This document shows, one piece after another, positions 18,902 to 31,767 of a stretch of DNA of 64,000 bases (the stretch's first letter is position 1; the number at the start of each line of letters is the position of its first letter). The position numbers and the translations under genes are program-made. Under the pieces are notes generated by a model. The model ran no database searches and was not told where the DNA came from. It saw only the letters and a program-made list of their open reading frames with translations. The stretch spans positions 380,360 through 444,359 of the forward strand of contig CAJNOI010000065.1 of the NCBI GenBank assembly GCA_905250115.1, written 5' to 3'. Source of the stretch: Adineta steineri (Eukaryota > Rotifera > Eurotatoria > Adinetida > Adinetidae).

Positions 18902-21515
18902 ATGGCTACGACAGAAAAACGTAGTCATGGTTAGTTTAATTTTTTTTAATTAAAAATCAATATTTGAACACATCTATATATACACATAGAATCATCGGCA
19001 AATGCTGAATTTCGTCGTGTTGATCGAACAGTACAAATTTATAATGCAACTGAAGTAATTATTTTCCTCAAATAAAAAAAACACAAAACAAATAAATGAT
19101 TATTTATTTTATTGAATAGCATCTTCGTTCTGATATACTTAATTACATAAGTAGTCGTCTTGAAGAATTTTCCTCAGAAATTAAACAAACAGCTGATAAT
19201 AGTCTAAAAGAACCTGTCATATCACCTATGGATTTAGCAGCAATTCATAAAATTGAGAGTGAAGCGGTAATTCCATCAAATTCACAAAATACTGATCCAA
19301 ATAAAAAACCACCATCTGTATTTCCATTAAAAATTTTTCGTATGCGTCAATCAATACTTACAGATTTACTTGAAGTATCACATATTAAATCAATTCGACA
19401 GATATTTATTGCAATTCTTGTTATTGTCTTTTTACAAGTTGCTATAACTGATTTATTTGAATTGGGAACGTATGTTCAAAACAGAAAACTTTTTTTTTTG
19501 ATTAACAAACTTTTTCTAGAATTGATTTTCGATTTGACGTCATCCGGTGGAATTTCTCCAATGTTTCAGCATGTTTACGACTTTGGCTTTATTTATTTGC
19601 TTCAACCTGTATAATCGTTTATAATTCTTTTCATATTTGGGCATATAAACGTCTTTTACTCATTCCAATCTCATCATCATCATCTGATGTATCAGAAAAA
19701 CCAAAGAATAAACCAGCTAGTTTATGTAAGATTCAGATCCAACGAATTTATCTGAGATATTTTTATTTTCTATTATTATTTTAGTAATATTTGATTGGTT
19801 TTGGTTAGTTGTATATTGTTGTTATATAGCATTATTTTTATATTTTCCCGTATATTATATTCTTGCTGAAAACTATCCGATTGTAACACGAATATTTATT
19901 TTAATGGAACAAGTAAATTTTTATTTACCTATAGAATCGAAAATAAACGTTGAAATATTGAATATCAAGACCAAATGTTCATTGTTTTTCTATTTAGGTT
20001 CGGTTTTTAATGAAATCTCATGCATTTGTACGAGAGAATGCACCACGTGCGATACTTTATGGTCGAATTTCTTCAAAAGAAAGTTTGTTCTTATTTAAAA
20101 GAAAATAACCTTTTCTTCTTCTTCATCTGTAGTTACAATTGAAGATACTACAAATGATAAACCAAATGATTCAATTAATAATCAAAAAGCATTTCCTCAT
20201 CCACATACACCTTGTCCAGAATTTTCTAAATTTCTCTATTTTTTATTTGCACCTACACTTATCTATCGTGATTCATATCCTCGAACATCATCTGTACGAT
20301 GGAAATATGTCATTACTCAATTAACACAATTTATTGGAGCAGCATTCTTTGGTTATTACTTATTTTATCGATTTTGTTTACCGGTATTTCGACATTTTAA
20401 ATCGGAACATGTTACAGTCAAAAAATTTGTTCTTTCAATTCTCAATTGTACTTTACCCGGAGCACTTCTCTTATTTTGTGGTAAGTTCTAATAGAAAAAT
20501 ATCCTCTAGGAAAAATTATTCATTGTATACTATCATATTTTATAGTTAATTTATTGACGGATGTGTATAGTAGAACAAGAAAGAATTTTGCCTTAGGATA
20601 TATTGTAATTAGCCACTGATGTTATAGAGAATAACGTTGATTTTTTTTCCATATATTGACCTACATATTTGTATTACAGCTTTCTATGGTTTTCTCCATT
20701 GTTGGCTCAATGCATTTGCTGAAATGCTTCGTTTTGCTGATCGGCAATTCTACAGTGTATGTTGATCATTTGTCTATCTTTCTAACTTTATAATTCATAT
20801 ATTTTGAAGGATTGGTGGACAGCTAACTCTTGGAGTAGTTATTATCGAACCTGGAATATTGTAAATTCTAAATTGTCTCTATAATATTCTATTTAATTAT
20901 ATATAGGTTGTACATGATTGGCTTTATACTTATGTTTATCGAGATTGTCATAAAGTAAATCCATAGAACAAAAACTCATTCTAATCTTGAATATTTTTCA
21001 TTCATAAATAGTTACTCGGTGTTAAATATCGTTTGGTATCAATGTACACTGTCATATTTCTTAGTGCATGTGTTCATGAATATATCCTTGCATTAGCTTT
21101 TGGCTATTTTTATCCAATATTATTTCTTCAATTTGCTGTACTTGGATGTAAGTTATAGAATTTGATTGAGGGAAATAAAAAGAAAAGACAATGTTTTATT
21201 TTTTTTTGATTAAGTTATTTCAATGCTTATTCTACCGCAACGTACACAAAATAATGCATTTAATGTTTTTATATGGACATCTTTATTCGTTGGACTTGGA
21301 ATGCAAATGTGTTTATATTCAATTGAATGGTATGCTCGACAAAATTGTCCTCGAACACTCGTAAGAATCAATAATAGTTTTTTTTTTGAAAATATCTTCT
21401 TTTGTTTGGTTAGAATGGTCCATTAGATTATTTTGTACCTCGATCACTTTTCTGTCATGATCTTAATGATACTGATATACAATTTTCCGCGACAAATAAT
21501 CACTTAGATTTATAA
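18902..21515 (+). CDS. SOAT: Sterol O-acyltransferase (ACAT/SOAT), MBOAT family
   Basis: Thirteen exons (18902-18929, 18990-19054, 19120-19469, 19520-19725, 19785-19912, 19998-20082, 20133-20480, 20680-20756, 20810-20860, 20907-20954, 21012-21147, 21215-21360, 21414-21515) encode 589 aa with many membrane segments. Family signatures are [44 protein letters not shown] and the probable catalytic His484 in SACVHEY. The enzyme esterifies cholesterol with acyl-CoA in the ER. The active-site motif FYxDWWN reads FYSDWWT here, so its last residue departs from the usual Asn. The 3' part resembles animal SOAT more than DGAT1. The short first exon (ten residues) is the least certain part. Confidence 0.92.
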
Positions 21516-23386
21516 AAATCAAATTCTTATTTATGATGGATAATAAATATTTTTATTGAATGACTTTTTTTTCTGTTCTTTTTTTTTTTGAATCTCGTAA
21601 TGTTTTGATTCTCATAACTATGAGAATGATTAAGATTTTATCTCTTTGTAATTGTAACAATAACCTATTTCTGAATAAAATTATATCCTTCATAGGTTTA
21701 TTAACGCTTCGATTATATACCTGTCATCACTATGCATAATCTGTATAACGGATAAAAAAGCCATCATCATCATTAAAGGGCGACAAATAGCTCAATGTGA
21801 TTCTTTTTTTGTGTTGAGTAATATGTGATTGATGTATAAGAGAACAATGAAAGAAGGTTATAATATATACTATGCCTGATTCGTTTTTGATAAACGATCA
21901 GTTCAACTGGAGGGAAGGATTTGCTTGAACTATGAATATCAGATCAATCATTGTGTCTATATCATTGATAATATAAACAGGTTTACTTTCTTTTTTTGAT
22001 ATATATAATGATATGAGAACTCAGAGGTCAAACAAGACCTACGGCGGGTCAATATTACGTGCTTCTTTTCTCTATAGTATTAGTATTAGTATTATTATTA
22101 CTATTATTATTATTGCTATACTTCGACCATGAAGTCAGTTGAAGTAAAAGAACGAGACATACCAGCCAAGGTCTTTTCCTTTCTCATCTGTTCATCCGTT
22201 CCCTTGTCTACTACACACACCCATACACACCTTTATATCTTTTTTTTTTATATTTGCTTGTATGCGTCTTAGGACATCGAGACCAAATATTTCTTTTTTT
22301 CTCCTTTTCCTTCGTCTTCTTCTTTCGGTTCTGCCAACATATAAAAAAAAATGAGAAGATCAACAGCTTGCTATTTCTTTCGCCTTTATAGTGCGTTGGT
22401 TGCTGTTCAAGGCAAATGAGTGCATAACAACTCGTACGTTGATGGTACCGCACTGTGAAGAAGAAACAAGAGGGAATATATTATATATCTTATGTAAGAG
22501 AACAAGCTATTCCTTTCATTACATATAAAATAGAAAAGAGAGAAAGCAAGAAAAAAAGGACTGTCGTACATAGAGAACAAATGATCGAGCTTACATTCAT
22601 GTATTTTATTGATAGAAATAGAGAGAGACAGACAGACAGAGCAAATTTCATTCATTCATTCATTCAGTCATTCATTCAGAGAAAAAAGCCAAGACGCAAA
22701 AGAAGAAAAAATCTCTCGTTTTTTTTTGCGCAGAACTTTTAGGGCCATTTTTTTCTCTTCTTTTCCTTACTTATTTCGTTGTACTCTCTCTTTTCATTGT
22801 CGTCATCTATGGCGTTCTTTTTTTCTTTCTGGCCTATTACGCTACTCGACAGAGACATCATTACGCTAGAAGTACACACGTGATACATTATGACGAGAGA
22901 GAGAGAGAGAGACAGAGACACAGAGAGAGAGAGACATAGGGACAAAGTGGGGGAGGGAGAGCGAAAAACACCTTCATATACATAGATACGCTTTGGAATC
23001 GATTGTTTTACAAGGCATATTCCTCTATATATATACATAGATATATATATATATAGACTGGGTACAAAATGACACACAATTAGTGTCGACGGTAAGTTAA
23101 ACAATCAGTTGGTTGGAATAGATTTTTCTATTTTTTTATTATGATTCTATATAGACATTGTTGACCTTGATTTGAATTGTATTTAAAAAAAAATGTTCTA
23201 TTATTTTTTTTCGGTATAATTTTAGATTGTTGTCGGGTTCCACCATTAGCTGACAGCTAGGAGGGGAAGGAATAGTGTAAGAAAGCAGGTTTCCAACATG
23301 ACTCGTTAGGTTTTACACAAATTGCGGCCTGTTTGCTCGAGAGGCCTCTATAAAGCGAGCGAAAAATAAATAAATAAATAAATAAA
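21516..23386. other. Intergenic region and probable 5' region of the TRIM-NHL gene
   Basis: No exon is supported. The stretch has several simple repeats: TTA/TAG triplets at about 22078-22117, CATT units at about 22644-22680, and GA-rich tracts at about 22890-22940. Open frames here are low-complexity and lack splice support. Confidence 0.45.
22890..22940. repeat. GA-dinucleotide microsatellite
   Basis: An imperfect (GA)n run is interrupted by CAGAGACA. It is simple sequence upstream of the TRIM-NHL gene, with no demonstrated function. Confidence 0.7.
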
Positions 23387-26300
23387 ATGAATGAAACTAG
23401 CAATATCAGCAGTAGTACAACCGGTGGCGTTTGTTCATCGTGTCTTAAAGAAATGCCTATTGTTATGACATCATCGTCATCATCCCGACTCTGTTCTAAT
23501 TGTATAACAGAACTCATCGATCCACAACCACCACCACCACAACAACAGTCACAATCACATTTTTCTTCTGATATGAACAGTAAATTCCCACTTTTTCCGT
23601 CATCACAACCGTTACTAAACATACAGCAGCAGCAGCATCAACAACAACAACAGCAGCAGCAGCAATCCCAATCTACAATACAACCACATTTTTCTCCATT
23701 ATCATCGTCATCAGCATCTTCGACATCATCAATATCATCTTCTAATCGACGTTTTAGTACCTTCGATCCATTTACATCCGGTAATGATTTAAAAACTAAT
23801 TTTCTTCATCCGTTTTCTGACTTAAATAATGCTTTTTCACCATTAACTTCATCTAATTTAAATAATAATAATGATTTTGAATCGACATCAACAACAAATG
23901 ATTTTATGCGTTATTTTCATCATTTTCTTAATGGAAATAATCATAATAATATTATTGATCGTGATAGTCCAGCTAGTAGTGTTCAAAGTAACGATTTTTC
24001 CCCATTACTTGCATCAAGTTTACCTAATAATAATAATCATTTACCAACACAATCGATATTACAACGTCAACATTCAGCTTTTTCATCACTTGACTCAACA
24101 ACAAGCTCAACACCATCATTAAATCGTTTATCAACAAATGATCTTCCATCATCATTTTGTTGTTTTGCAAATAATCCTCCATATACATATTGTCTTGAAT
24201 GTGAAACATCATTATGTGAAAAATGTGCATTAACACATCCAAAAATGCTTGGTTTTAAAGATCATCGACAACAATTATTATCAGCACAATTTAATAATAA
24301 TAATATTAATAATTCTCGATCAATTATTGGTCAACCACCAAGACAACAACAACAACAACAACCACAACAACAGCAACAGTCACTACCACCATCACAACCA
24401 CCAGATATTTTACCAGCAGGCGCAGGTAAGTTTCTTTTCTGTTATTATTATTGATTTATTTATCAAGGTTATATTTTTTGTCAAGTACGTATAGCACAAC
24501 AAACACCATTCGATCTTCCTATTAATCGTTCATCTATAGGAAATAATTCTTCGAATGATTTTCAATCATTATTTGGTTCATTTTTTTCTCAATTATCACT
24601 TAATACACCAAATAATGAAAATACTAATAATAATTCAACACCTTTATCACCAACCATATCATCACCGCCATCATCATCATCAACTATATTTTGCCATGAA
24701 CATTCAACTTTAAAAGCATCATATTATTGTGATATGTGTTCACGAGCTTATTGTCATGATTGTCAAGTTCATCATGCACAACAACATACATTATCATCAT
24801 TACAAGATACAATCGATAGTGCAAGACAATTAACAAAACAATTTTTAATTGAATCCCAAACATTATTATATCATTTGGATGAATCATTAAAACAATCAAC
24901 ACGTACAATAGAAAATATATCAATAAAAAGTTCAACAATTGAAAATGAAATACGTACTATGATAAAATATTTTCTTGATATACTTTCACAACGACAAGAT
25001 TTTCTATTAAAAAATGTCGATAAAATACAAACTATGAAAACACAAACTCTACAAAGACAAATTAATGAATTAAATCAAGTTATTAAACAATTACATTTGA
25101 CTATACTTGGTAAGTTAATATAATTGAATTTATTTGACAGTTCAATGCAAATAATTTTCTTTTTTTTTCTTTAGATTGTAATGAATGTTTAAAAAATGGT
25201 AATGATGCTGATTTAATACGTATAAGGACTCGTTTATGGAATGAAACCATTAAAATGAAACAAACATTATTATTATATTTAAAACCTATTGAAGATGATT
25301 ATATACAATTTCAAGGTTCTCCAAGTTTAATTAATAAATCTTTAATAAATTATGGACAATTAATAAGTTCAACATATCCACCATTATGTGAATTATATGG
25401 TGATTCACTTTATTATACTATTCGTAATCGTTTAACTGTTTTAAATTTACAAACACGTAATCATTTAGGTGAATTACGTACAACAGGTGGTGATAATATT
25501 CAATGTTGTTTAATTGATACAGGTACAAATCAAACAATTCCATGTGATATATATGATCGTCAAAATGGACAATATTTTATAACATATATTACTCAAAGTG
25601 ATAATTTACATATATTAAATGTATATGTTAATAATGCCCCAATAAAAGATAATCCATTTCGTATACAAATCAAACAAAATCGTAATTATTCAACACTTGG
25701 TTTAAAATCAGAATTTGAAATTGGTGGTGAAGGTGATCAAGATGGTAAATTATGTCGACCATGGGGTATATGTTGTGATAATCAATCGAATATAATTGTT
25801 GCTGATCGATCAAATAATCGTATACAAATTTTTACAAAACATGGACAATATTTAAGAAAATTTGGTGCACAAGGTAATCGTCCTGGACAATTTGATCGAC
25901 CAGCCGGTGTTGCATTTGATAAACAATTAAATCGTATTGTTGTTACAGATAAAGATAATCATAGAATACAAGTTTTTACATCTATTGGAGAATATATATT
26001 TAAATTTGGTGAAAAAGGTACAAAACCCGGTCAATTTAATTATCCATGGGATGTAGCTGTATCATCATCATCACAAATTTTAATATCAGATACACGTAAT
26101 CATCGTATACAATTATTTTCAAAAGATGGTCTATTTTTACGTAAATATGGTTTTGATGGTCCTATATGGAAACAATTTGATTCTCCACGTGGAGTCGTTT
26201 TTACGCATGCCGGTCATATAATTGTATCAGATTTTAATAATCATCGACTATTATTTATTTCCTCAGATTTTCAAAATGCAAGATTTTTAGGTAGTGAAGG

Positions 26301-26544
26301 TTCAGGTAATGGACAATTTTTACGTCCACAAGGTGTTGATATTGATGCTGAAGGAAATATAATTGTTGCTGATTCAAGAAATTATCGCGTGCAAATCTTT
26401 TCATCACAAGGTGTTTTTAAGACTAAATTTGGTACACAAGGTTCAGGTCCTTTACAAATGGATAGACCAAGTGGATTATGTGTTACACCTGATGGTCTTA
26501 TTCTTGTTGTTGATTTTGGTAACAATCGTATTCTTGCCTTTTGA
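23387..26544 (+). CDS. TRIM71: TRIM71/LIN-41/Wech-like B-box, filamin and NHL-repeat protein
   Basis: Three exons (23387-24425, 24486-25109, 25175-26544) encode 1010 aa. The N-terminal quarter is low-complexity Ser/Gln/Asn, with two CxxC pairs (VCSSC, LCSNC) but no full RING. B-box 1 is at about 255-300, B-box 2 (CHEHSTLKASYYCDMC) at about 416-455, a coiled coil at about 455-560, a filamin-type Ig domain at about 620-735 and six NHL repeats at about 738-1010. The fourth to sixth NHL repeats carry the LIN-41/TRIM71 signatures WKQFDSPRGV and SEGSGNGQFLRPQGV. In other animals this family binds mRNA through the NHL propeller and controls developmental timing. Missing RING suggests a Wech-like protein without E3 ligase activity. 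Confidence 0.92.
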
Positions 26545-28218
26545 TTAATGTGTACGATTTTATTTCTCACAGTTTTCACTCAGGTATCTGTCTATCTCTT
26601 CATATATTCACATATATCAACCCGGTAGATATGCACAAAGAACAGTCTCTTCTTTTCTTTTTCTCTCGGAAATTTTAGAAAAAAAAAAAAACTAAAACTA
26701 AAATTTAACAAAAAACGAGTTATTTCTTTCATTTCTTTTCTTTTTGTCTTTTTTTCTGACTCTCTCTATGAGTGAGGCACAAAATTCGAACAGTCGCAGG
26801 AAAAATACAGTTTATGTGTATGTGTACATATAAAGTCTCATTAATATGTTGTTTGTTGTTCATAATCGTTGTTCATTGAATGTCTCTCTCTCTCTTTCTC
26901 TTTCTCGTTTTCCTTTTTTTTCTTTTATCTTTATTCGAGCACAGTGTGCTTCTTTAAACAAAAACAAAAGAATTTTTTTTCTTTTTTTTTATATACATAT
27001 ATATATCTATAGCTTCAAGTCGCTAGATCTATCTACAGGGTAACACATATTCAGACTTTCTATAATGTTCTCTCGTTATATAACTCAGGAACACGTCTTT
27101 GTGTGTATCTCTCAGGATGAACAGTAGTGACTTTTTTCGAAACAGTACTACAATAATTCGTTTATATTTTTTTTTTCTCGTTCTTTTTTTTTGCCCTCTT
27201 TTTTTTTGTTTTAACAAAAGAAAAACAAACACAATACAGGAATTTCTTCTTCTTCTTTTACTGCTGCTGCTGATAAACAAATCTAGGAGACAAACGAACA
27301 GAGTTCTTCATCGTTTTTTTTATTATTATTATTCTTATTATTATTAATACATACATACATACATATGCAGTTTGCAGACATAATCTTGCCACTCGGATTT
27401 TCAACGAAATATATATTTCAAAAAAAAAAAGACTACACTAAGTGTTTTTCGTCTGCTGCTATCGTTTCACAATTTTTTTGTTGTTCCTTTTTATCTATAA
27501 TTTTCGCTCTTTCTACTTTTTCGCTTCAACATTTGTTCTAATTATAAAAAAAAACTGCTATTTCTTTTTATGTGTGCGTGTGTGTATCGTTTTCTTTTGT
27601 AAAATAATCTTTTCGTTTTTTAAAATTCGAGTGCAAATCAATAAAAATAAAGTCGATTCATCATTTTATTTATTTATTTATTTATTTGTGTAGTTTGCCT
27701 TCAATTCAGGGTCATTGTCGGATGATGATGATGATGCCGCCGCCGTCGGCGTCTCGGCACGCATTACTTGTTGACTCTAGTCAAGGTTGCAAATTAAGTA
27801 TTATATGCGTGTAGAGTAGTAGTACGTTGCCTTCGTCTGATAAAAACAGAGTTTGACATTGAAAAAAAAATTGTTTGTCTCGTTCTCTCATCGATGATAG
27901 ACATTCGTCCTTGTCTGAGTAGTTAAAGGAAAAAAGAAACTCAAGGAGAAATGTCTACACATATTAATGAACAACTCGCATCTCGTCCTTATCAAATAGA
28001 CATTACTCAAGGACATCGAGACGAGCAACAGAATAAAGCAAAGAAAAGAAAAGAGAACGAATGATGATTTCATACATATTTTACAGCTGATGATGATCTT
28101 CTCAATGACATATATCACCTTGTAAAGGACAGACAGAAACAAATATAGTATTTATTATGTAATAACAAGGTTGAAATATACGTTTTTAATTTTATTTTTT
28201 CAAAGACAACTTTATCAT
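26545..28218. other. Convergent intergenic region after the TRIM-NHL gene
   Basis: Probably includes the long 3' UTR of the TRIM-NHL gene. Pyrimidine-rich tracts, a TTTA microsatellite (about 27665-27687) and a GC-rich patch (about 27730-27762) are present. By eye I found no let-7 seed site (CTACCTC) in it. Confidence 0.45.
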
Positions 28219-31200
28219 TCAAGGACGATATGTACGACGAGAACGACATGTTTTTACATGTATTGTATTATCCGTACAATAACAAGCATATGTTGGTTGA
28301 TTTCCTGGATTAGCAAAACAATAACCTGGTGAACAATTGAGTTCACAAACAGCTAAATAAAATATATAAATAAATATATAGAATAGATTTGATAAACTAA
28401 ATTTACCTGGTCGAATATTTGATTCGCAGGTATTTCCTGTGTAACCAGGAGGACATGAACATGTATAACTGTTACCAACAACATTACATGTACCAGAATT
28501 TATACATGGATTACTGTCACATGGTGCTAAAATTTAGAAATAATAATAATATATGAGTTTAATAATCTTACTAGAATATGATGCTACAGATTCACATCGT
28601 TCTCCTCGAAATGGAGTTGGACATTTACAATCATATGTAAATGGACCTTGATAACATGTACCACCGTTAAGACATGGTTGAGATAAACATTGATCTATTT
28701 AAATACATAAAATATCTAATATAATATTTTCTAATTTTAAACAAAACCTACTATTGATTGCGCTTGTACATTGATCACCTGTTAATCCGGGTGGACAAGC
28801 ACATTTATAAGTTGATCCATTTCCCAAAAGGACACACGTACCACCATTACTACATAATGCTGGATTACATGATGCTTTTATATATGAATATTAAAACAAA
28901 AATATTAAATTAAGTGTTTGATAAAAGAAAAATATGTATACATACATAAAACAGTTTCACATCGTTTGCCGGTATATTGAGACGGACATGCACATACAAA
29001 ATCAGTAGTACCTACAGGAAAACATTGTGCACCATTTTTACATGGCGTAGGTTTACAAACTTAAAAGTTTAATATAAAAATTTAAGAAATATATTTTTTT
29101 ATCTAATTAATTATACTTGAAGTTGTTGCTACGGCAGTCTCACAATATTGACCTGTGAAACCATTAGGACAAGTACATCTGTATATATTTCCAACTAAGA
29201 CACAACTTGAATAGAAAATTTCGTTTTAGTAAATTCATCAATATTTTTTATTAATAAAACTTACGCTCCACTATTCAAACATGTGTTGCCTTGTAAACAA
29301 GTATTAGCTATATATAGTTTTTTAATCAAAGAATGATATATATATATATATGTATGATTTTACTTGTAATAGATGTTTCGCAATTTAGACCGGTGAATCC
29401 AGCTGGACATGAACAAACTCTTGAATTTGTACTAGTTGGTATACACCTAAGAAAAAAAAATTATATTTAAATATCAATATCGATGTGAATAAAACAATCA
29501 TACGTTCCGCCATTGCTACATGGGTTAAGTTGGCAAACTTAAAAGTTTAATATAAAAATTTCAGAAATATATTTTTTTTATTCTGATTAATTATACTTGA
29601 AGTTGTTGCTACGGCGTTTTCGCAATATTGACCCGTGTAACCATTAGGACAAGTACATCTGTATATATTTCCAGCTAAGACACAACTTGAACGGAAAATT
29701 TCGTTTTGGTAAGTTCATCAATATTTTTTATTAATAAAACTTACGCTCCACTATTCAAACATGTATTGCCTTGTAAACAAGTATTAGCTATATATAGTTT
29801 TTAATCAGAAGAATGATATATATATATATGAATGATTTTACTTGTAATAGATGTTTCGCAATTTACTCCGGTGAATCCAGCTGGACATGAACAAATTCTT
29901 GAATTTGTACCAGTTGGTACACACCTAAGGAAAAACAAAATCATATTTAATTATCAATATTGATGGGAATAAAACAATCATACGTTCCGCCATTGCTACA
30001 TGGGTTAAGTTGGCAAACTTAAAAATTCGATAGAAAAATTTATGAACTATATTATTTTGTTTTAATTAATTATACCAGAAGTTGTTGCTACGGCAGTCTC
30101 GCAATATTGACCTGTGAAACCACTAGGACAAGTACATCTATATATATTTCCAAGTAAGACACAACTTAAAAAAGAAATTTCTTTGTTGTGAATTCATCAA
30201 TATTTTTTATTAACAAACTCACGTTCCACCATTAAAACATTGTGGATTGCTTGGTAAACAAGTATTAGCTATATATAATTTGTAATCAAAAGAATGATAT
30301 ATATATATATATGTACGATTTTACTTGTCAGAGGTGTTTCGCAATTTAGACCGGTGAATCCAGCTGTACATTGACAATTCCATGATTCTGCACCAACTGG
30401 TTGACATCTAAGAAAAAAGAAAATTATATTTAAAGTCCAATATCGATGTAAATAAATAAAATTTTCAATCATACGTTCCGCCATTTTTGCACATATTTGG
30501 ATTTACGATACAAGCAATATTGACTATAAATAGATATTAAATTATGAAATATATGTCTTCAAATTCTTTACATATTGTTAGTTCACAATTTGCACCTGTA
30601 AATTGTGATGGACACGTACAAAATGCTGCATTGTTAACGACTGAACAACTAAATATATAAATAAATAAATAAATCATATGTTTACATTTAAACAAAAATT
30701 AGATCTTACGTGCCACCACTTTTACATGGTGATGGTATACAAACATTTGCTATTTAAAAAATATAAATAAATAAATATTTAGTTCAATTTTTTTGCTTGT
30801 ATTACTATTAGAAAGTTGACATTGATTTCCATAGAATGCACCAGGGCATGAACATTGATATGTATTACCAGTCGGAGTACAAGTACCACCATTTAGGCAT
30901 GGCGCACTATAACATGCATTGTAAGTCTCTTTAATATACATATAAATGAAAAGTATTATGTATCGTTAATAAAGTGTTTAGAAACATACCACATCTTGAG
31001 CCTGTATATCCAGGTGGACATTGACAATAAATAATTGTATTTGAATTCAATGCTAAACATGTACCACCATGTTGACATGGTCCTCCTGCACAAATAGCTA
31101 GAAAAAAAATAGATAATAGAATAATTCTCAATTGAAAATTACGTACATATTGTTTGAGTTGATTTGTCACAAAAATTTCCAGTGTATCCAGGAGTGCATT

Positions 31201-31767
31201 GACAAGAAAAAATTCCATTTAAACCAGGATTACACGTACCACCATTTTGACAAATTGGTGGTTGAGTGGCACATCGATTTATGCCTAGAAAGATTTTATT
31301 TTTAACATCAAATTATGTATTTCTTTGTGTTTATATACTTTCGCATCGGGGTCCATATGTATATGCACCACATGTACAAACGTATGTAATGGATGCTATA
31401 TCAGTACATGCACCACCATTTTCACATGGACCTGATGAGCATGGTGTAGGCATCGTTGTCGTTGCTATTATGATAAAAATAAATTTGTAAGATGATAGTG
31501 AAAAGTTTATAACTAACTTGTAGTTGTGATTAATACATCACAATTTTTTCCACCTAATGGAAGACCTGGTAGACAGTCACAATAATAATCAGTGCCCGCA
31601 TTAATCGGCACACATTGACCTCCATTAGCACATGGATCCGGCGTACAAACTTTAATGAAATAAAATGTCTTTCAATAAATTTCATTCTTAATTTATTTAC
31701 TTTGTCCATTTACGATTGTAAATGTCGATAAAATCGTCAAAACGAAAAAAGAAAATGGGTAGTGCAT
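28219..31767 (-). CDS. Secreted protein with about 17 EGF-like modules
   Basis: On the complement the gene starts at 31767 with a signal peptide ([21 protein letters not shown]) and stops at 28219-28221. Small exons, separated by introns of about 50-80 nt, each encode one EGF module or half of one. I count 16 modules of the pattern CxxxPCxNGGTC...CxCPxGxTGxxCE plus a degenerate Cys-rich C-terminal one. No transmembrane segment or other domain follows, so it is probably an extracellular matrix or coelomic protein of the fibropellin/Notch-like EGF type, without the calcium-binding consensus in most modules. A two-module unit is triplicated at 29057-30500. Individual exon borders were not all phased. 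Confidence 0.8.
29057..30500. repeat. Tandem triplication of a two-EGF unit including its introns
   Basis: Three successive units of about 480 bp (29057-29535, 29536-30016, 30017-30500) share exons and introns. The anchor GAAGTTGTTGCTACGGC recurs at each unit with the same intronic ATATATA run and the same neighbouring AAACTTAAAA. The first two are nearly identical even in introns, and the third is more diverged. Confidence 0.8.

Noticed and set aside
22211..23104. Several overlapping open frames on both strands, 60-120 codons
   Set aside because: They are made of simple repeats and low-complexity sequence, lack splice signals or family motifs, and overlap each other.
23257..23622. Minus-strand frame of 121 codons overlapping the TRIM-NHL start
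   Set aside because: It is a shadow of the Ser/Gln repeats of the real gene and has no recognisable domain.
29331..29350. TA runs in EGF introns as independent microsatellite features
   Set aside because: They recur only because the whole EGF unit with its introns is duplicated.
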